A DNA stretch of 64,000 bases from Plasmodium brasilianum (lineage: Eukaryota; Apicomplexa; Aconoidasida; Haemosporida; Plasmodiidae), in contig NC_090126.1 of the NCBI RefSeq assembly GCF_023973825.1, forward strand, positions 1-64,000, written 5' to 3'. Shown here piece after piece: positions 39,460 to 52,789 of the stretch (within the stretch, counting starts at the first letter, position 1; each line of letters opens with the position of its first letter). The translations under genes and the position numbers were made by a program. The notes beneath the pieces were generated by a model. That model was not told where the DNA came from. It did no database searches and saw only the letters and a list, made by a program, of their open reading frames with translations.

Positions 39460-41118
39460 TGATAATATATAAGCAATAAGATATTTTAGTATTCCCCTAT
39501 ATATTTATTTAAATTATATGTTAAAAACATATATATATTTACATATTTTATTATAATGTTCAAAAAATTAATATATAAAGTTTTTATTAATACATAATTT
39601 TTTATTAAATATTAACAATGAAATAAATAGATATAACATTTTTAATAATATTCATTTAATAATCGGAACAAGTCAAAACAGTTTTTGTTATAAAAATTTT
39701 AGGAAATCTAATATTTTTATAGTTTTTGTTATAACAACTTATAATTTATAACTTAAAGAATAAATAATTTTTTATATAAATATTTAACTAGAATATCACC
39801 TACAGTGAAATGTTATTTTTTCTAATAAATTTACTTGAAGTATATTTCTTAGATACCATATAATAATAATAAAGCATATATATTTTCTTTTTAGTAATAA
39901 TTTCTAGATAACCAAAAACATATACTAATAGTTAATCAGAGTGTTCTAATTTAACATTTATTATAACATAAATGGAAAGGAACAAAGCAATTATAAATAT
40001 ATTATATAAATGTACTTATAATAATAAAAATATTATATAAAATAAGAAATGAATTATTCTATTGTGTTTTTCTCCTACTATCATGTATTATTTTAAAATT
40101 TTATTCATCCAAATTTTTCTATACCTCTAGTATACATATATTTAAACTGTAAATGATATTACCCAATTAGTTTACCATTCAAATTATTTTACATTTTTAT
40201 TTGTATATGGAATTTATTAATTTATAGCTTAACATAACTTAAATGTTTTGTTAGAAAAAATATTGCAAAAACACTAGTACACAATTTGTTTTGTATTAAT
40301 TATATAATTTTAGAATTGTAATATTTTAAAAAATAGGTGAATTAATAAAATATATTAAATTCCTTAAAAAACACAAAGAAATAAACATTATCTTCCTCGC
40401 TTTATTATAGTAATAAATTTTTATAATAAATTAAACATAAAATTCATCAAGATAAATATAATAATATTATATACATTTAATTTATGAAAATTTACAAGTA
40501 TTTAAAGTATCAACTTTTCACTAGAATTTAAAGAAATTATAAATATTATGCAATTTCATGTTATATTTCTCTAAATAGCCGTTCTAATTAATATATGACA
40601 AACATCAATAAATGTCCACTAAATATATACACATATATAAAAAAATTATGAAACCTAAAATGTTATAACCTAAATAATGTACATACATATTGAGATACAG
40701 ATGAACTAATAAAAAATAATATATTAAATTACTAACCCAGTAAAAAAAGTAATAATAATATAAATATAATATAATAACTTAAACATAGTTTATTGGTAAT
40801 TTATATACACATACAAATAAATAAATTAAAAATGTAGATATTTTTACAGCACTTATACAGAATAAATTATAAAGACGAACACTAAAAAAATTAACAAACT
40901 ATCCATATTAAGAAAAATATAAATAATTTTAAAAGATTTTATTTAGATTAAAGTTAAAAATACTATAATTCTCATATTACTATTAAGAGTTTTTATATAT
41001 ATATTATCAAAAAGATAAAATTACTATATTCTAATATATAAGCATTCAATATATATATATACAAGAATTACCCTATTTTTTATTCTCTATATGTGTTTAG
41101 AAATGCTCTTACGTAATT
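39460..41118. other. right flank of duplicated block and intergenic DNA
   Basis: From 39460 to about 40600 this aligns with 6387-7560 (for example TATAAAGTTTTTA near 39565 against 6499, and GTTATATTTC near 40560 against 7514). From 40600 to the exported-protein stop at 41119 it is AT-rich 3' flank with no gene. Confidence 0.55.
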
Positions 41119-41899
41119 TTACTTATTATTACCCTTGTACATATTTTTCAATAATTTACAGTAAGTAACTAATACTGTTAAAATAAATATTGAAACAAAT
41201 ATTGGAAAGGATAATTTGGCATAATTTTCTGGAATCGGATTTCCTATTAGCATTACTAACACCAATGTAGCAATACTGAACAATATAACTGGAATAATAA
41301 CAATACGCCTTAGAAACTTTTGCGCAAATTTACACTTAAGGTTATTTACTTCTTTGTTTTCATTATCAAGTGCTTTTACCATTTTAACATTATATGTATC
41401 ATCTAATCCTTTTTTAGGTTTAATAATGGATGGTGATACGTTTTTTTCCTTTTTTGACGATTTTCCTTCTAATTTTCTATGCCGTCCTTCATAGTTATCA
41501 TTATTATTTGATGTATCAGATGACACTTTAAAGTTTTTTTGAGACATTTTTTTTAAAGGTATGCTTCCATTGGTGGAATGTAAACCTCTTTCTTCATTTA
41601 ATAATCTGTCTGATCTTACATATAATGAATTACTTAGATCAATTTTCTTAATATATGATATTCCATATGTATTTGTCTAAAAATATGAGCAAATATTTGA
41701 TATTAAATAAAAATATAACTATTTTTGCATGAATAAAATATTAATTTTTAAAATTAAAATGTATGATTACAAAAAAAAGTATAGAAATTGTTAAATATAG
41801 CAATTATCCTACCTTATATAAATTCTGATATGTCCATATTAGAAGGGAAAATGCGCAGAATTTAATGAAGAAAAAGAATTTGTTAGCTTGTATCATCAT
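41119..41899 (-). CDS. Plasmodium exported protein with canonical PEXEL, unknown function
   Basis: Exon 1 is 41899-41813 (29 codons, starting ATGATG, hydrophobic around FFFFIKFCAFSLLIW) with a GTAGGATAA donor. Exon 2 is 41676-41119 behind a TTTTTAG acceptor, phase 0; about 214 residues. Thirty residues after the junction is SDRLLNEERG, a full match to the PEXEL consensus RxLxE, so export beyond the parasitophorous vacuole is well supported. The middle is Ser/Lys/Asn-rich. Two membrane segments follow, near residues 154-174 (IIPVILFSIATLVLVMLIG) and 184-205 (IFVSIFILTVLVTYC), with a short basic tail. The gene plan matches fam-l and fam-m, but the EKKIFKELD and HFHFEKK blocks are missing, so I place it outside both. 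The in-frame ATG at 41547 is internal. No lesion seen. Confidence 0.8.
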
Positions 41900-44800
41900 G
41901 TCAAAATTATTTACCTCCGCTAAAACTTATTCGATAATAAAATTATTATTTATATAATAATATCCCTTATATTCAGTAGAAGATAGATTATAATTCTTTT
42001 TTATTGTTTCTGCCACATATATATTTTATAAATTGTATATATTATATAATTATAACATATAATTAAATGTATAAAGAGAAAAAAAAATTTAAATGTAATT
42101 AGTAAATTTTCTATGTAAATATATTAAAATGATATAAATGGAATAGTTTCTAAAAGAACATTGAATGGTACATAATTACTGCAATTAGACTTGCTGTAAA
42201 GATAATTTACTTGGAAAAAATTTACATATATTTTATTTTCATATTATTTAAATGGTTTGGTTAATTCAGTTAGATTATTGGATAAAATATAATAAAATTA
42301 TATAATATAAAATACATAAATTCGTCTTTTAAAAAATATTATTTTAAATTTCTTTGTTACGAATAAAATAATAAAAAAATTTTTTAAGTTAACTAATGTC
42401 TTATAAAAATTATTTTTAAAAAAATTTGCTATAAGCAGAATAATTAGAACAAAAATATAGATATACCGTAACAATGATTTAATGGAATTTAATTAATCGG
42501 AAGTATCAACAATGTCAGCTTTTTATATATTTTATGAAAAAACGATTAAATGTCTAATATATATGAAATATACGACATTTAAATGAGGTTACTTTTATTG
42601 TCATATAAGATAAATTAAATTTTTAATTTTTTAATAATATATATGACATAATTTTCTTGCTCTCTGACTTCTTTCATGGCTTTTAATATTAATTGAAAAT
42701 ATTTAATAATTCAACAGTTTATAAATTAATATTAAAACTGAATACTTGAACAGACAGATATTCTTTTCTAATAATCGTTCTATTAAAAAATAAAATATAA
42801 TTAATAAAAAAAAAAAATCAATGAATATTAAATAATTATTACATGCTAAATTAATCAATATTTATAATTAATTAATTGACACTTTAAAATACTTAAGACG
42901 CAATTGCTAGCCATTTTACCTTATAATATCATACATATATTAAGTTGAGAAAATGGCTTCATATAGATATGTTTAAACGATTAATCGAAATATAAGAATG
43001 AATAAATACATGTCCCATTATATGTAATAAAGGAATTAATACTAAAATTATATACATTATTTTTAAATATAGCTTTAAAACAGTTTTATATTTTTTGCAA
43101 TTTTTATTCATATGCTATTATTTACTTATATTCTTGAAGAGCTATGAATATATTTCTTGCTTATTATGTAATTTTTCTACATAAAAAATTGATAGTTAGA
43201 AAGTAAATTCTTTACTTATATATTTATTAAGTTAATAATATATTAAATGTAGTAATATTTAATAACTTTTTTTACATATATATATATATATGCTTTGTAA
43301 TAATAATATTTTTATATTTGGATGCTTAAATATATATCACTCCATATATAAAATATTTCATCATTTCATTTTTATTATATATATATATTAATTATATAAT
43401 AAATATCATAAAAATATAGGCATATATGTATTGTATAAAATATTCTATGATTAAATGTGATGATAAATGTATAAAAATTTAATGAAAATAACTTTTATAT
43501 GTAAAACTCTATAATAAATACACTTATCATATATTTATTTTAAATATTATGAATTTCTGCGAATTTCTTTATGAAAATAAGTGTGCTATGTATTATTAAA
43601 ATATTTTTCTTTTTAAAAACAATAAAATTTTTTAGTATTTAAAAAACATTTTAATGCGACTTTTTTAAGAAAAATTGTTAAATATATAAAATACTTCTAT
43701 ATTTATGACTGTACATAATATTTATTATCTTTTTCCTGTCAGATCCTTTAATGCAAAACAATAAAATTTAACTTTATTTGAGATTAATGAATTTTTAGCC
43801 TTCGTTTTTTAAAATAAATCGCTAATACGGATGAAACAAAACTTAAAAAAATGCTCATATTTATGTATTTTATATGTACAATATTATTTTAGAAAACATT
43901 AATAATAATACTGCTATTTTTATCTTGTCAAAAATAAGATACCATATGGTTCTATCATAAAGTTAAATAACAAAAAATTTGAGAAAAATTACATTGAAAT
44001 TATTTATTATTTTATACAATTAAAATATTTATTTATAAAAAATAATTTCAGAATATTCTTCCTTTTTTCTCGAGTAGCTATATAACATAATACAAATAAT
44101 AATATAATACAAAAAAAAGTAGAGAAATTTAATAGTACATTTTATTGCTTCAAAAATATTTTATTAAAATAATAAAAATAAGATAAATAATTTCAGTATA
44201 AATATGATTTACATCTTATTACTTAAATATTTTAACACCTATAATAATATACTACAGAAAAATAACAATATATCATAAGTTAATATTCTATAATTCTCAC
44301 ATAGACTGTTGTACTTACTATAAAAAAGTTGTATATATAGATCTAGGAATATATTATTATCCAAATTAAAGACATATAATATCATAAAAATGTTTTTAGA
44401 AATAATTTAAAATAATGATCATATATACTAATTACCCAAAATTATTTTTATCGCACAATTTAGGTAATATATATTTAGAAATAAAAAAGAATATATATTA
44501 TCTTCTAAGAATAAAGAACGTACTCATGGATGATACATCTGAAATTTTGTTTTATGTTTTTTCTTTTATATAAATATATAGAATTTAAAATATTTAAATA
44601 TTAAATTGAATAAATAATGTTTAAACAAATTAAATATATAAAAAAAAAAATCGAATATAATATTAATAAATAACATAAATATATTAAAATAATTTTTATA
44701 TAGAATCCTAATATACATTTTAACTTTATAATTGTGGGTGTCCGCTACCAAATAATATGTTATCGAATAATCTAAAGCATGTATAAAAAAAAATTAAAAT

Positions 44801-45253
44801 AAAAATACATTTTAAAAATACTAGTAATACTTTATTTATATTGTATGATTTCATTGAAAGAAATTCCTTATTAAGGAGTAAAACAAAATATATTGCTTAA
44901 TATTTCATATAGTAATATTTTAATGTTTGATATATATATATTAACTTGTTATTTTATATATATATAATCATGTTTGTATATTCTTTTGAAACAAGTATTA
45001 TTAAAACTTTCTTATACATGTTCTTATTGAAAGAGAGAATTATTTATAATTATAAATATATTAAATAAATGAATTTTTATATTCATATTTTATACCTTTT
45101 TTTTTCTTTTATAATACTCATTTTGTAATTAATTTTGTTTATTCCATTCCTATGTAATAATATTTAATAAATATTTCTTATGGGTATAATCATATTTCTC
45201 TTTAATAGCATTCTAAAATATTTTATGTACTCCCTATCTATTACTGTTGTGTG
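41900..45253. other. intergenic region, no gene seen
   Basis: AT-rich sequence with TA runs (for example around 43277-43291 and 43377-43390). The minus-strand frame 44566-44751 is low-complexity Phe/Ile/Tyr/Asn and has no family likeness. The left end is the 5' flank of the exported-protein gene at 41119-41899; I found no clear copy of the fam upstream core there. Confidence 0.5.
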
Positions 45254-46300
45254 TTATTCTAATATTTTATAGGATTCCTCTACGGTATTCTCCATATATA
45301 TAGAATTTACATATGTATAATATTCCATCGAATCTATTATTTCCTAATAAATAGAGATCTCATATTTATAACAATGAATATCCTAGTTTTTATTATTTTT
45401 CGAAGCGTAAATAATAGAACCAATAATATTTCCTTTTATCTGTTATTCTTTATATACGCTGTCTTTTGTCTAGGATTCATTCATGCAATTGTTCAGGTAT
45501 AATACACTATTTTCTATATAATATTATTTTTCATATTCTTCTAGTGCTATCAAATGTACAAATATAAACAGTTATTCTAAATTTTTTTTAATATATTTCT
45601 TCATCTCTTACTTTATTCTACAATTCTTTTACATATTTTAATGGTTAATCATCATTATTTTCTTCATTTTCATTTTTATCCAACATATTTTGATATCCCT
45701 CTGTCAATATCTTATATCAGTCCTATTTCAAATATCTTTCCACAATCATATCCTTATTTGATATCCATTGCATGCCAGAAGCTTTTTTCCCATCTAGGAA
45801 TGGAAAACTTCTAATTACATCTAAGATATTCTCTTTTAATTTTTCATTGTTTTTTATATAAGCATATTCTGTTTTCCATACATTTTTTAAACTATATAAC
45901 CAACGTTTTTTTTCTACTTTTCAGAAAAATTTTTATATCTTTCCACTCATTTATTCCATCGAATTTTTTGTTTTTTTATTGTTATTGCTGCTTTTAATAT
46001 TTTCATTTATTAACTCACCATTTCTTAAATTAAGATACGTTTAAAATTCCTCTTTTGCAGTAACTTCTAGGTATAATTTTAATAATTTTCCTTACTTAAA
46101 TTCCAATTTCTCATTTTTGAATTTTCGAGTACTTCCATATGTACTACTACAATAGTTTATGCCCTGTCCTTTTTTTAATTTGACGTATTTACATTTTTTA
46201 ACATTTTATGTTCATGTAATTTTCATCCTCATCAAATATTTTACTAAACATTAATCCCTAGGTAACAAGTTCGAACAGAAACTTCAATCCAGTAATCCAT
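45254..46300 (-). pseudogene. STP1 pseudogene, last (Trp-rich) exon only
   Basis: No long frame is open, but the minus strand aligns across three broken frames with exon 4 of the intact STP1 gene at 21529-22647. Matches in order: VVVHMEVLENSKMRNW against IIEVHMQILEEYRNEE; QKIRWNK, a stop where the intact gene has Trp, then VERYKNF against QKILWNKWIEKHQNL; WLYSLKNVWKTEY against WFNNLKNDWKREL; MQWISNKDMIVERYLK against IWRQWILENCIIIKQYIK; and HLIALEEYEK against LMSVLEECKK near the end. The terminal stop is at 45254. Multiple stops and shifts make it dead. I see no trace of the upstream membrane or Cys-domain exons above about 46300. Slightly less AT-rich than its surroundings, as expected of old coding DNA. 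Confidence 0.75.
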
Positions 46301-48851
46301 TTCTCAAACGTACTTTAATGTAATTATATCGATATATTATGTGGGATTGCGATAGTCTACTATTATTGCGCTAGTTCATATACTTTTATAATTAATTCAT
46401 TATTTATTTTAATTAATTATATTTTAATTTTTTTTTTCAAGTACTCTGTTTTTTTAAAAATATGATATTATGCTAAAAAGAAAAGCGTTCTAAATTAATA
46501 TACAATGGTTATTCATTCTTATAATGCACCACATTCAATAAAAAAATAAGTGCATTATGTATATTAACTATTTTTATTGATTTCTTAATATAATAAGAAA
46601 AGTATATCAGTTTTTATGGTATTATATTCTGATGCATGCACAATAACTATTATCATAAATAATATTATTTTTTTTAATTTATTACTAGGATATATAAAAA
46701 TATATTAGTGGATTCACAAAATTAAATGTCCACTATTATAATCTCAGAAGCAATAAATATTATTATATTAAATTACCATAACACAATTTAAAATGATGTT
46801 CAAATTTTAATTCTTTAAAAATTCATGTTAATGTATAAATAGATAAAATACTAAAATATATAATATACAATTAAAAATGAAAGTCTACATACTAGATAAA
46901 CAAACAGTGGACGCGGAATTTTTAATACTCCTAGAAAATATATATAAATATATTTTTTAAAAATAAATACTTTAAAATAAATTAAAAAAATACAATTTTA
47001 TTTGCAAATATGTATTTATTTTATATATTTCAATATATAAAAATATAAAATATTTGGAATAGAACAGATAACAAAATATTACAATTTATTATCTTTTATC
47101 AAATATATTTTGGACCGCTGAAAATAAATACATATGAAAACTATAAACACAAATATTATTCCTGGAAAAAATGCGTTATGCTAAATATACTTATTTCTGA
47201 TACAAACAATAATTTATATTATATTTTACCATATTAATATATATACATTATACGCATAAAATTAAATATTTTAATAGCATACTCTGGTGTCTAATATTAA
47301 CTAAGGGGGAAATATAATAATCTTACTTTATCTAAAATTTTATTATTATGTATATAAATATTCCAATTCACAATAATCCATTTGTTAATTCCACTTTTTT
47401 CTATCACATAAATTCATACATAAATAATTTAACAATATATAAAATATAATTCATAGGACATGAGGTTATAAATCTACAAAAAACTAATAACTCAAAAATG
47501 TACTAAATATAACTTTTACGTTTATTTGTATTTAATGAAGAGATACATTGTTATATTACGTCTAATCACCTAAAGCACTCATATATACACTGCATGCAAA
47601 ATGTTATATTTATCTCTTTTTTAATTAAACCTTTTATATATATACATTTTTCATTTATTCAATTCTATTATAAAGTATCAATTTAATAATAACTAATTGA
47701 CACGTTTTTGTATAAATCAGAGTTATGTTCATTCACATTTATTACTTTTTATTCCATTAAAAAAAGTAGAATCATTTGTACCAAAATGTAAGTAGTACTT
47801 AACTTCAATTTTGCACATTTTAAAATATATGTAATCATTAATAACAATACTTTTTTCACACTTGTATACAAAACTACATAGTAGCATAAACAGAAAAATT
47901 ATGATTATTACGAAACAAAATAAGATACATTACTAAAGGAAGAGTTAATAAACGTTTAATCCTTTTTCACTGGTATTCTCATATGTGGCAGTTAAGAAAA
48001 AATAAAGATGGAAGGGGAATATATATTTATAATTCTTCTTTATAATATATATTCAAGTAATTTTTATACATTGAATTAAAATAACATTTTATGGAATCAA
48101 ATTATTTAGAATATTAATTTTTTATTTAGTTACGTTTATTAATGTTCCCGCAAATTATTTGCTAAAAACAACTAACATATTCGTTGAAAAAATATGATAC
48201 AGTTACACATTTATAACTAATAATTTAAAACCTTAAAAAATTTAAACAAACTTTAAAAAACTTTTTGTTCCAAATACATATATTAATATATTTAACATAA
48301 TAAACTTTATAATACATATAAATTACAATTTTATTAAAAAATTAAATAAATACTATTTATTTATTATATATTATTAAGAAAAGACATCTACATTTAATTT
48401 ATAAAAATATCATAGATTCTTTTTTTAATTGAATGACGAAATAATCCTATTTTACTAAAAAGAATAAAGGAAATGGAAACAAAATAAGTGCACATTCTAA
48501 TGTAATAACATGAATTTCCTACCAAATTAATAAAATTATAATAAAAGCAGTTTCTTTATGAATTTTATGAAACATACATATATTTTACAAACAAAAATAT
48601 AATTAAAATAATATATATCGTATGGCCGATGTATTAAATTAAATACAAGGAAAATATTAAAATACAAATTTATAAAATAAATCAATCAAATTCAATAAAG
48701 GTTATGAATACACATTATTATATTTTATATAAAAACAAATATGCATGTTCAGGTGGTATTATAAAAATAATTTAACTCCATATACTCTTCTTGTAAGCAT
48801 AATATTCTTAAGAATGCTACATAACTATTTTTTAGAATTTAAAAGTTTTTT
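46301..48851. other. intergenic region, no gene seen
   Basis: AT-rich without coding character. The left end could hold the lost upstream exons of the STP1 relic, but nothing recognisable remains. Near the right end, at 48744-48755, is a 12-base motif shared with the 3' flank of the fam-l gene at 33771. Confidence 0.5.
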
Positions 48852-49694
48852 TTATAAATTATCCGTTCCATTATTACAAATTTGTTGCTTATATTTTTTT
48901 GTAATTCTATATTTATTAATTTTTCTACAGGTATAATTAATGCCTAATACAATAGATAAGTATATTGCGAATGCAAATCCTAAAAAAATTATAAAGACAA
49001 GATAAGAATACGTATTTCCCATATTAACTATATCCTTTGACATAGTCCCTAATTTTGAATATACTAATAATACCAATAATAAAAACGAGGCAGGAATTAA
49101 TAATAATTTTATCTTCTTTCTATTTATGGCTTTATACTTTTCCCAATCGTTCATTTCTTCGTTATTCTTTATTTTGTCAATGGAATGTAATAAGCTGAAT
49201 ATTTTTTTTTCACAAAATACATCCGCTCTACTAGATAACGAAGAATTACTACTTTTATGCACTTTATGCCATTCTTCTCTATTTAGTTCACTTTCTTTTA
49301 ATTCATTGCTTTGTAATAATATGTCTTTTTTATTTTTAGATATATGTTCTTTATCTAGCACTTTATTATATCGTCCATCAATATTTCCATTCACTGAATA
49401 ATGTGCTAACTGTCGATTAGTTGTTAAGTATAAATCTCTATATAACTTATACTTCTCATCCAATAACCCATTGCAGCTCTTCTAAAAAAAAAAAAGGAAA
49501 CATATTATTTATAAGAACATATATTTCCATGCTATGAAAATGTTATTTTTAAAAATAAAATATCAGTAACGAAAAATAAAGTATTATGCGAAATATTATT
49601 ATAATACCAAATCATTGTTATAACGAATTATCCAAAATAAAAGAGTAAAGATAAAGATTTTAATAAAAATGATGGAATTGAAATTTTTTTTCAT
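48852..49694 (-). CDS. divergent fam-l-like exported protein (two exons)
   Basis: Exon 1 is 49694-49608 (29 codons, ATGAAAAAAAATTTC, hydrophobic, ending WIIRYNNDL) with a GTATTATAATAA donor. Exon 2 is 49481-48852 behind a T-rich TAG acceptor, phase 0; about 238 residues. It opens KSCNGLLDEKYKLYRDL in the position where fam-l has STFNKSLDEK. The usual RLL motif is replaced by TNRQLAHYSV, a weaker export-type match. A reduced core block, CEKKIFSLLHSIDKIKNN, is recognisable next to the fam-l EKKIFKELD motif. Membrane segments lie near residues 155-174 (LIPASFLLLVLLVYSKLG) and 187-210 (LVFIIFLGFAFAIYLSIVL), with a tail containing CRKINKYRITKKYKQ. I treat it as an outlying fam-l relative; it could be its own small family. 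The + strand frames over it are shadows. No lesion seen. Confidence 0.78.
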
Positions 49695-52600
49695 TGTATA
49701 CATTATTATTTTTATTATATATTAACTAATACAAAAAATAACTATAGTTTTATATATTGAAAATGATAAAAGAAGCCATTCATATTTTATTTTTATTTAT
49801 TTAATTTATTTTAAATTTTATAAAATGAATTATTATATATATACTTCATTTATTTTTCACAAACACAAAATTATTTCAGAATTTAGAACAATTTCAATAT
49901 AGATTATTATAGAAATAGAATTGAATAAAAATAAATGATAATTGTACATAATATTTAAATTAATTATTTAATAGCAAAGACATTAAATTTTTTTTTATAA
50001 ATTAGTTTAAAAAAAAAAAATATAATACGAAGAAAATTATTAAGATGATATGAAAACAAACATTATTTATTCAGTGATAACATTTTTTCATTAATACAAA
50101 AGAAAGAACTGTACGTAAAAAATATATACTAATATATGTTCATACAATAATTATGAATTTCTGTGTTCCTTCTAAGAAATAATTCTTATTTTATACATGT
50201 TTTTTTGTATTACTTCACCTTCTATAGTTAAATAAATTGATTATTGTTACCGTAAAAATAATAGAAAAAAAATATGAAGATAGGAAAAAATATTCTTATT
50301 TTATCGTATATTCGTTATTATTTAACTACAATTTTTTCTTATATAAATTTTTATATATTAAGAAAATAAAATTTTTAGTTATTAAAAAGTCTATGAAATT
50401 ATGTATATATTTTTAAAAGTACCATAATAATTATTCTATTTTTGTATAATAATTTTTACAATTGTAAAATTTGTATCTAATTCCAAATGAAATTTATTTT
50501 TATCTAGTGTAAATTTTAAAAATGTACAAATTAGCTTTTTTTTTTTTTTTTTTTTTTTCTTCTTTTAAAAATGTAAAGAAATATATATTTTGAAAAATAT
50601 TATTATATCAGAAAAAAAACAAAACGAAGATAAAAATAAAATTAGCATATAAAACAATTTTGTAAAATCCAATAATTTCAGAAACATTTGTAGCAATTTA
50701 ATATTACAAATAAATGTAACATTAACAATATAATTTTGTGATATACAAAAGAATAAATAAAAAAAAATTGAAAATTGGTATATGAAAGATTTAGTATTTT
50801 CTTTGATGAAAAAATATAGAAATAATTTATATTGTATTGTTTTTCTATAAATAAATAAATTACAAATATATTTTTAAACCACATGAATGTTTAAAATTTT
50901 TATATAATAAATATTTATCTTAATATAAGTATGGTATTTTATATTTTATTTTTTTTATTCTTTTTGGATTACAATGCATCTACTAATAAATAAAGAATTA
51001 TTATAAACAAAATAATATTAAAACACATCATAAAAGAAAAAAAAAATATAAAGTAGAATTATAAAATATATATATAATATTTATGGAAGAAATATTTCAT
51101 TAAAATATAATAATAATGAATAGTAACAAAAAAAAAAAGTATATACGTTCAATTAAAAATCTCACTGCAACAAATTCATTTAGTGAATACAATATTTTTC
51201 AAATATGAGGGTCTCATTTTCTTAATTTCTAAGTACTCTTCTACAAGAAAAATATATCTATGTGTTATATAATTGATTAAATAATACTATTTAATATCTA
51301 TGTAAATGTTATTACTAAAATATGTATTAATATTATCACGCTCATATGAATCTATAAAGAACCAAATTTAATAATGAAAATTACTCTAAAAACAGCTGCA
51401 TTTGAACCATATATATTACGTCTATTTAGTTAAACATTAAAAAAATATAGTAACCTTTTTTATATATTTTATTAAAACTTCTCTAAAAAAGTGAAATAGC
51501 ATTACGTACTTATAAATTACCAAAAAATATAATTCAATTTTTCACTTTCATTTTTTTTTTTAAATTATCTTAATTTATTGAAGAAATTACTAGTTATTTC
51601 AAACTATATGTATATTTTTATATCTAAAAAATGATGTTAACACTATAGACTATATATTTATAAATAAGATCAAAAAATATAACATACGTATATATATTTA
51701 TTTACTTATCATTCCATTATTTCACAAAAGAACATATTGATTCTCATTACACTTAGTGAAAATTTTCATTTATATAGATATATAATACATTTTTATAGGC
51801 GTATAACCATAAAAAATCAAAGATAAAAAAAGGAATAAATTACGAAACAATATCTATTAATATACAAGTTCATTTTATTAATTTAAAATTTTATTGTTGT
51901 AAAAATAAAAATATATAATGTATATTAATAAATTTTCAATATATATATATTTAATTCATTCTACTAAAATTAAACTAACACTACAATTAAGCATAATAAT
52001 AGCGTAGTAAATGTTTTTAAGTCCTAATTTAATTTTAAATATTTAGAAATACTAATTCGTTAAACTATTATGAATAATATATATTTATAAAAAACATTAT
52101 TTTATCATATATTTATAACTTCACATAAGATTTCAAAAAAAAAAAGAGGTAAGTTTATATGAAAAATAATTTTACAACAAATATATTTCATGATGCATTT
52201 CTCGTAAAATATTATTTACAGAAAAATAATTAAGTTTTTTATATTTAAAAAAATAATATACATATATGTATAAGAAAACAGAAAAATACATGACAGTAGT
52301 TCCATTAAATACAAAACAAGACACATTTATTTTTAATATAAAACACACAACGCATTTTCCTAATTAACTAATAATAATAATAATAATATATGAAAGGATA
52401 ATGTTATGAATGTAGTATTTCTTGTAATTAAACTATATATGAGCACACGACTTCAATAAAATTATATGTACTTTCCTTTTAGATATATTAATTTTAACGC
52501 AAATTTATTTTTTATAAATATCTATTTAAATATACAAATACATTTATTAAAAAGAAAAAATTAATTATGCGGAAAAAAAATCTTAAAATATAAAATGCAA

Positions 52601-52789
52601 GGTATTAAAACATTTTAATTTACCAAAAAAACTAAGTCATAATTTCTTACTGTGTTTATCAAAAAGATCACGAGAATCTATGTACAAAAATAAAAAAATA
52701 ATAAACTGTAGGAACCTTTAATAAGTATATAACTAAATATGTTACTCTTGCTATTCCACACTAGAAACGATTTTATAAAAAGACACATA
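49695..52789. other. intergenic region, no gene seen
   Basis: AT-rich with a 23-base T run at 50536-50558 and a short TAA repeat near 52371-52388. The minus-strand frame at 50678-50884 is low-complexity without export motif or splice context. Nothing else stands out. Confidence 0.5.
50536..50558. repeat. poly-T tract of 23 bases
   Basis: Uninterrupted T run of the same length as the one at 7946-7968, but the flanks do not match, so the two are independent. Confidence 0.9.

Noticed and set aside
44566..44751. Minus-strand Phe/Ile/Tyr-rich frame
   Set aside because: No export motif or homology; poly-T and poly-A derived.
49126..49401. Plus-strand open frame over the fam-l-like gene
   Set aside because: Antisense shadow of 48852-49694; Ser/Leu/Phe-rich composition mirrors its Lys/Glu/Asn codons.
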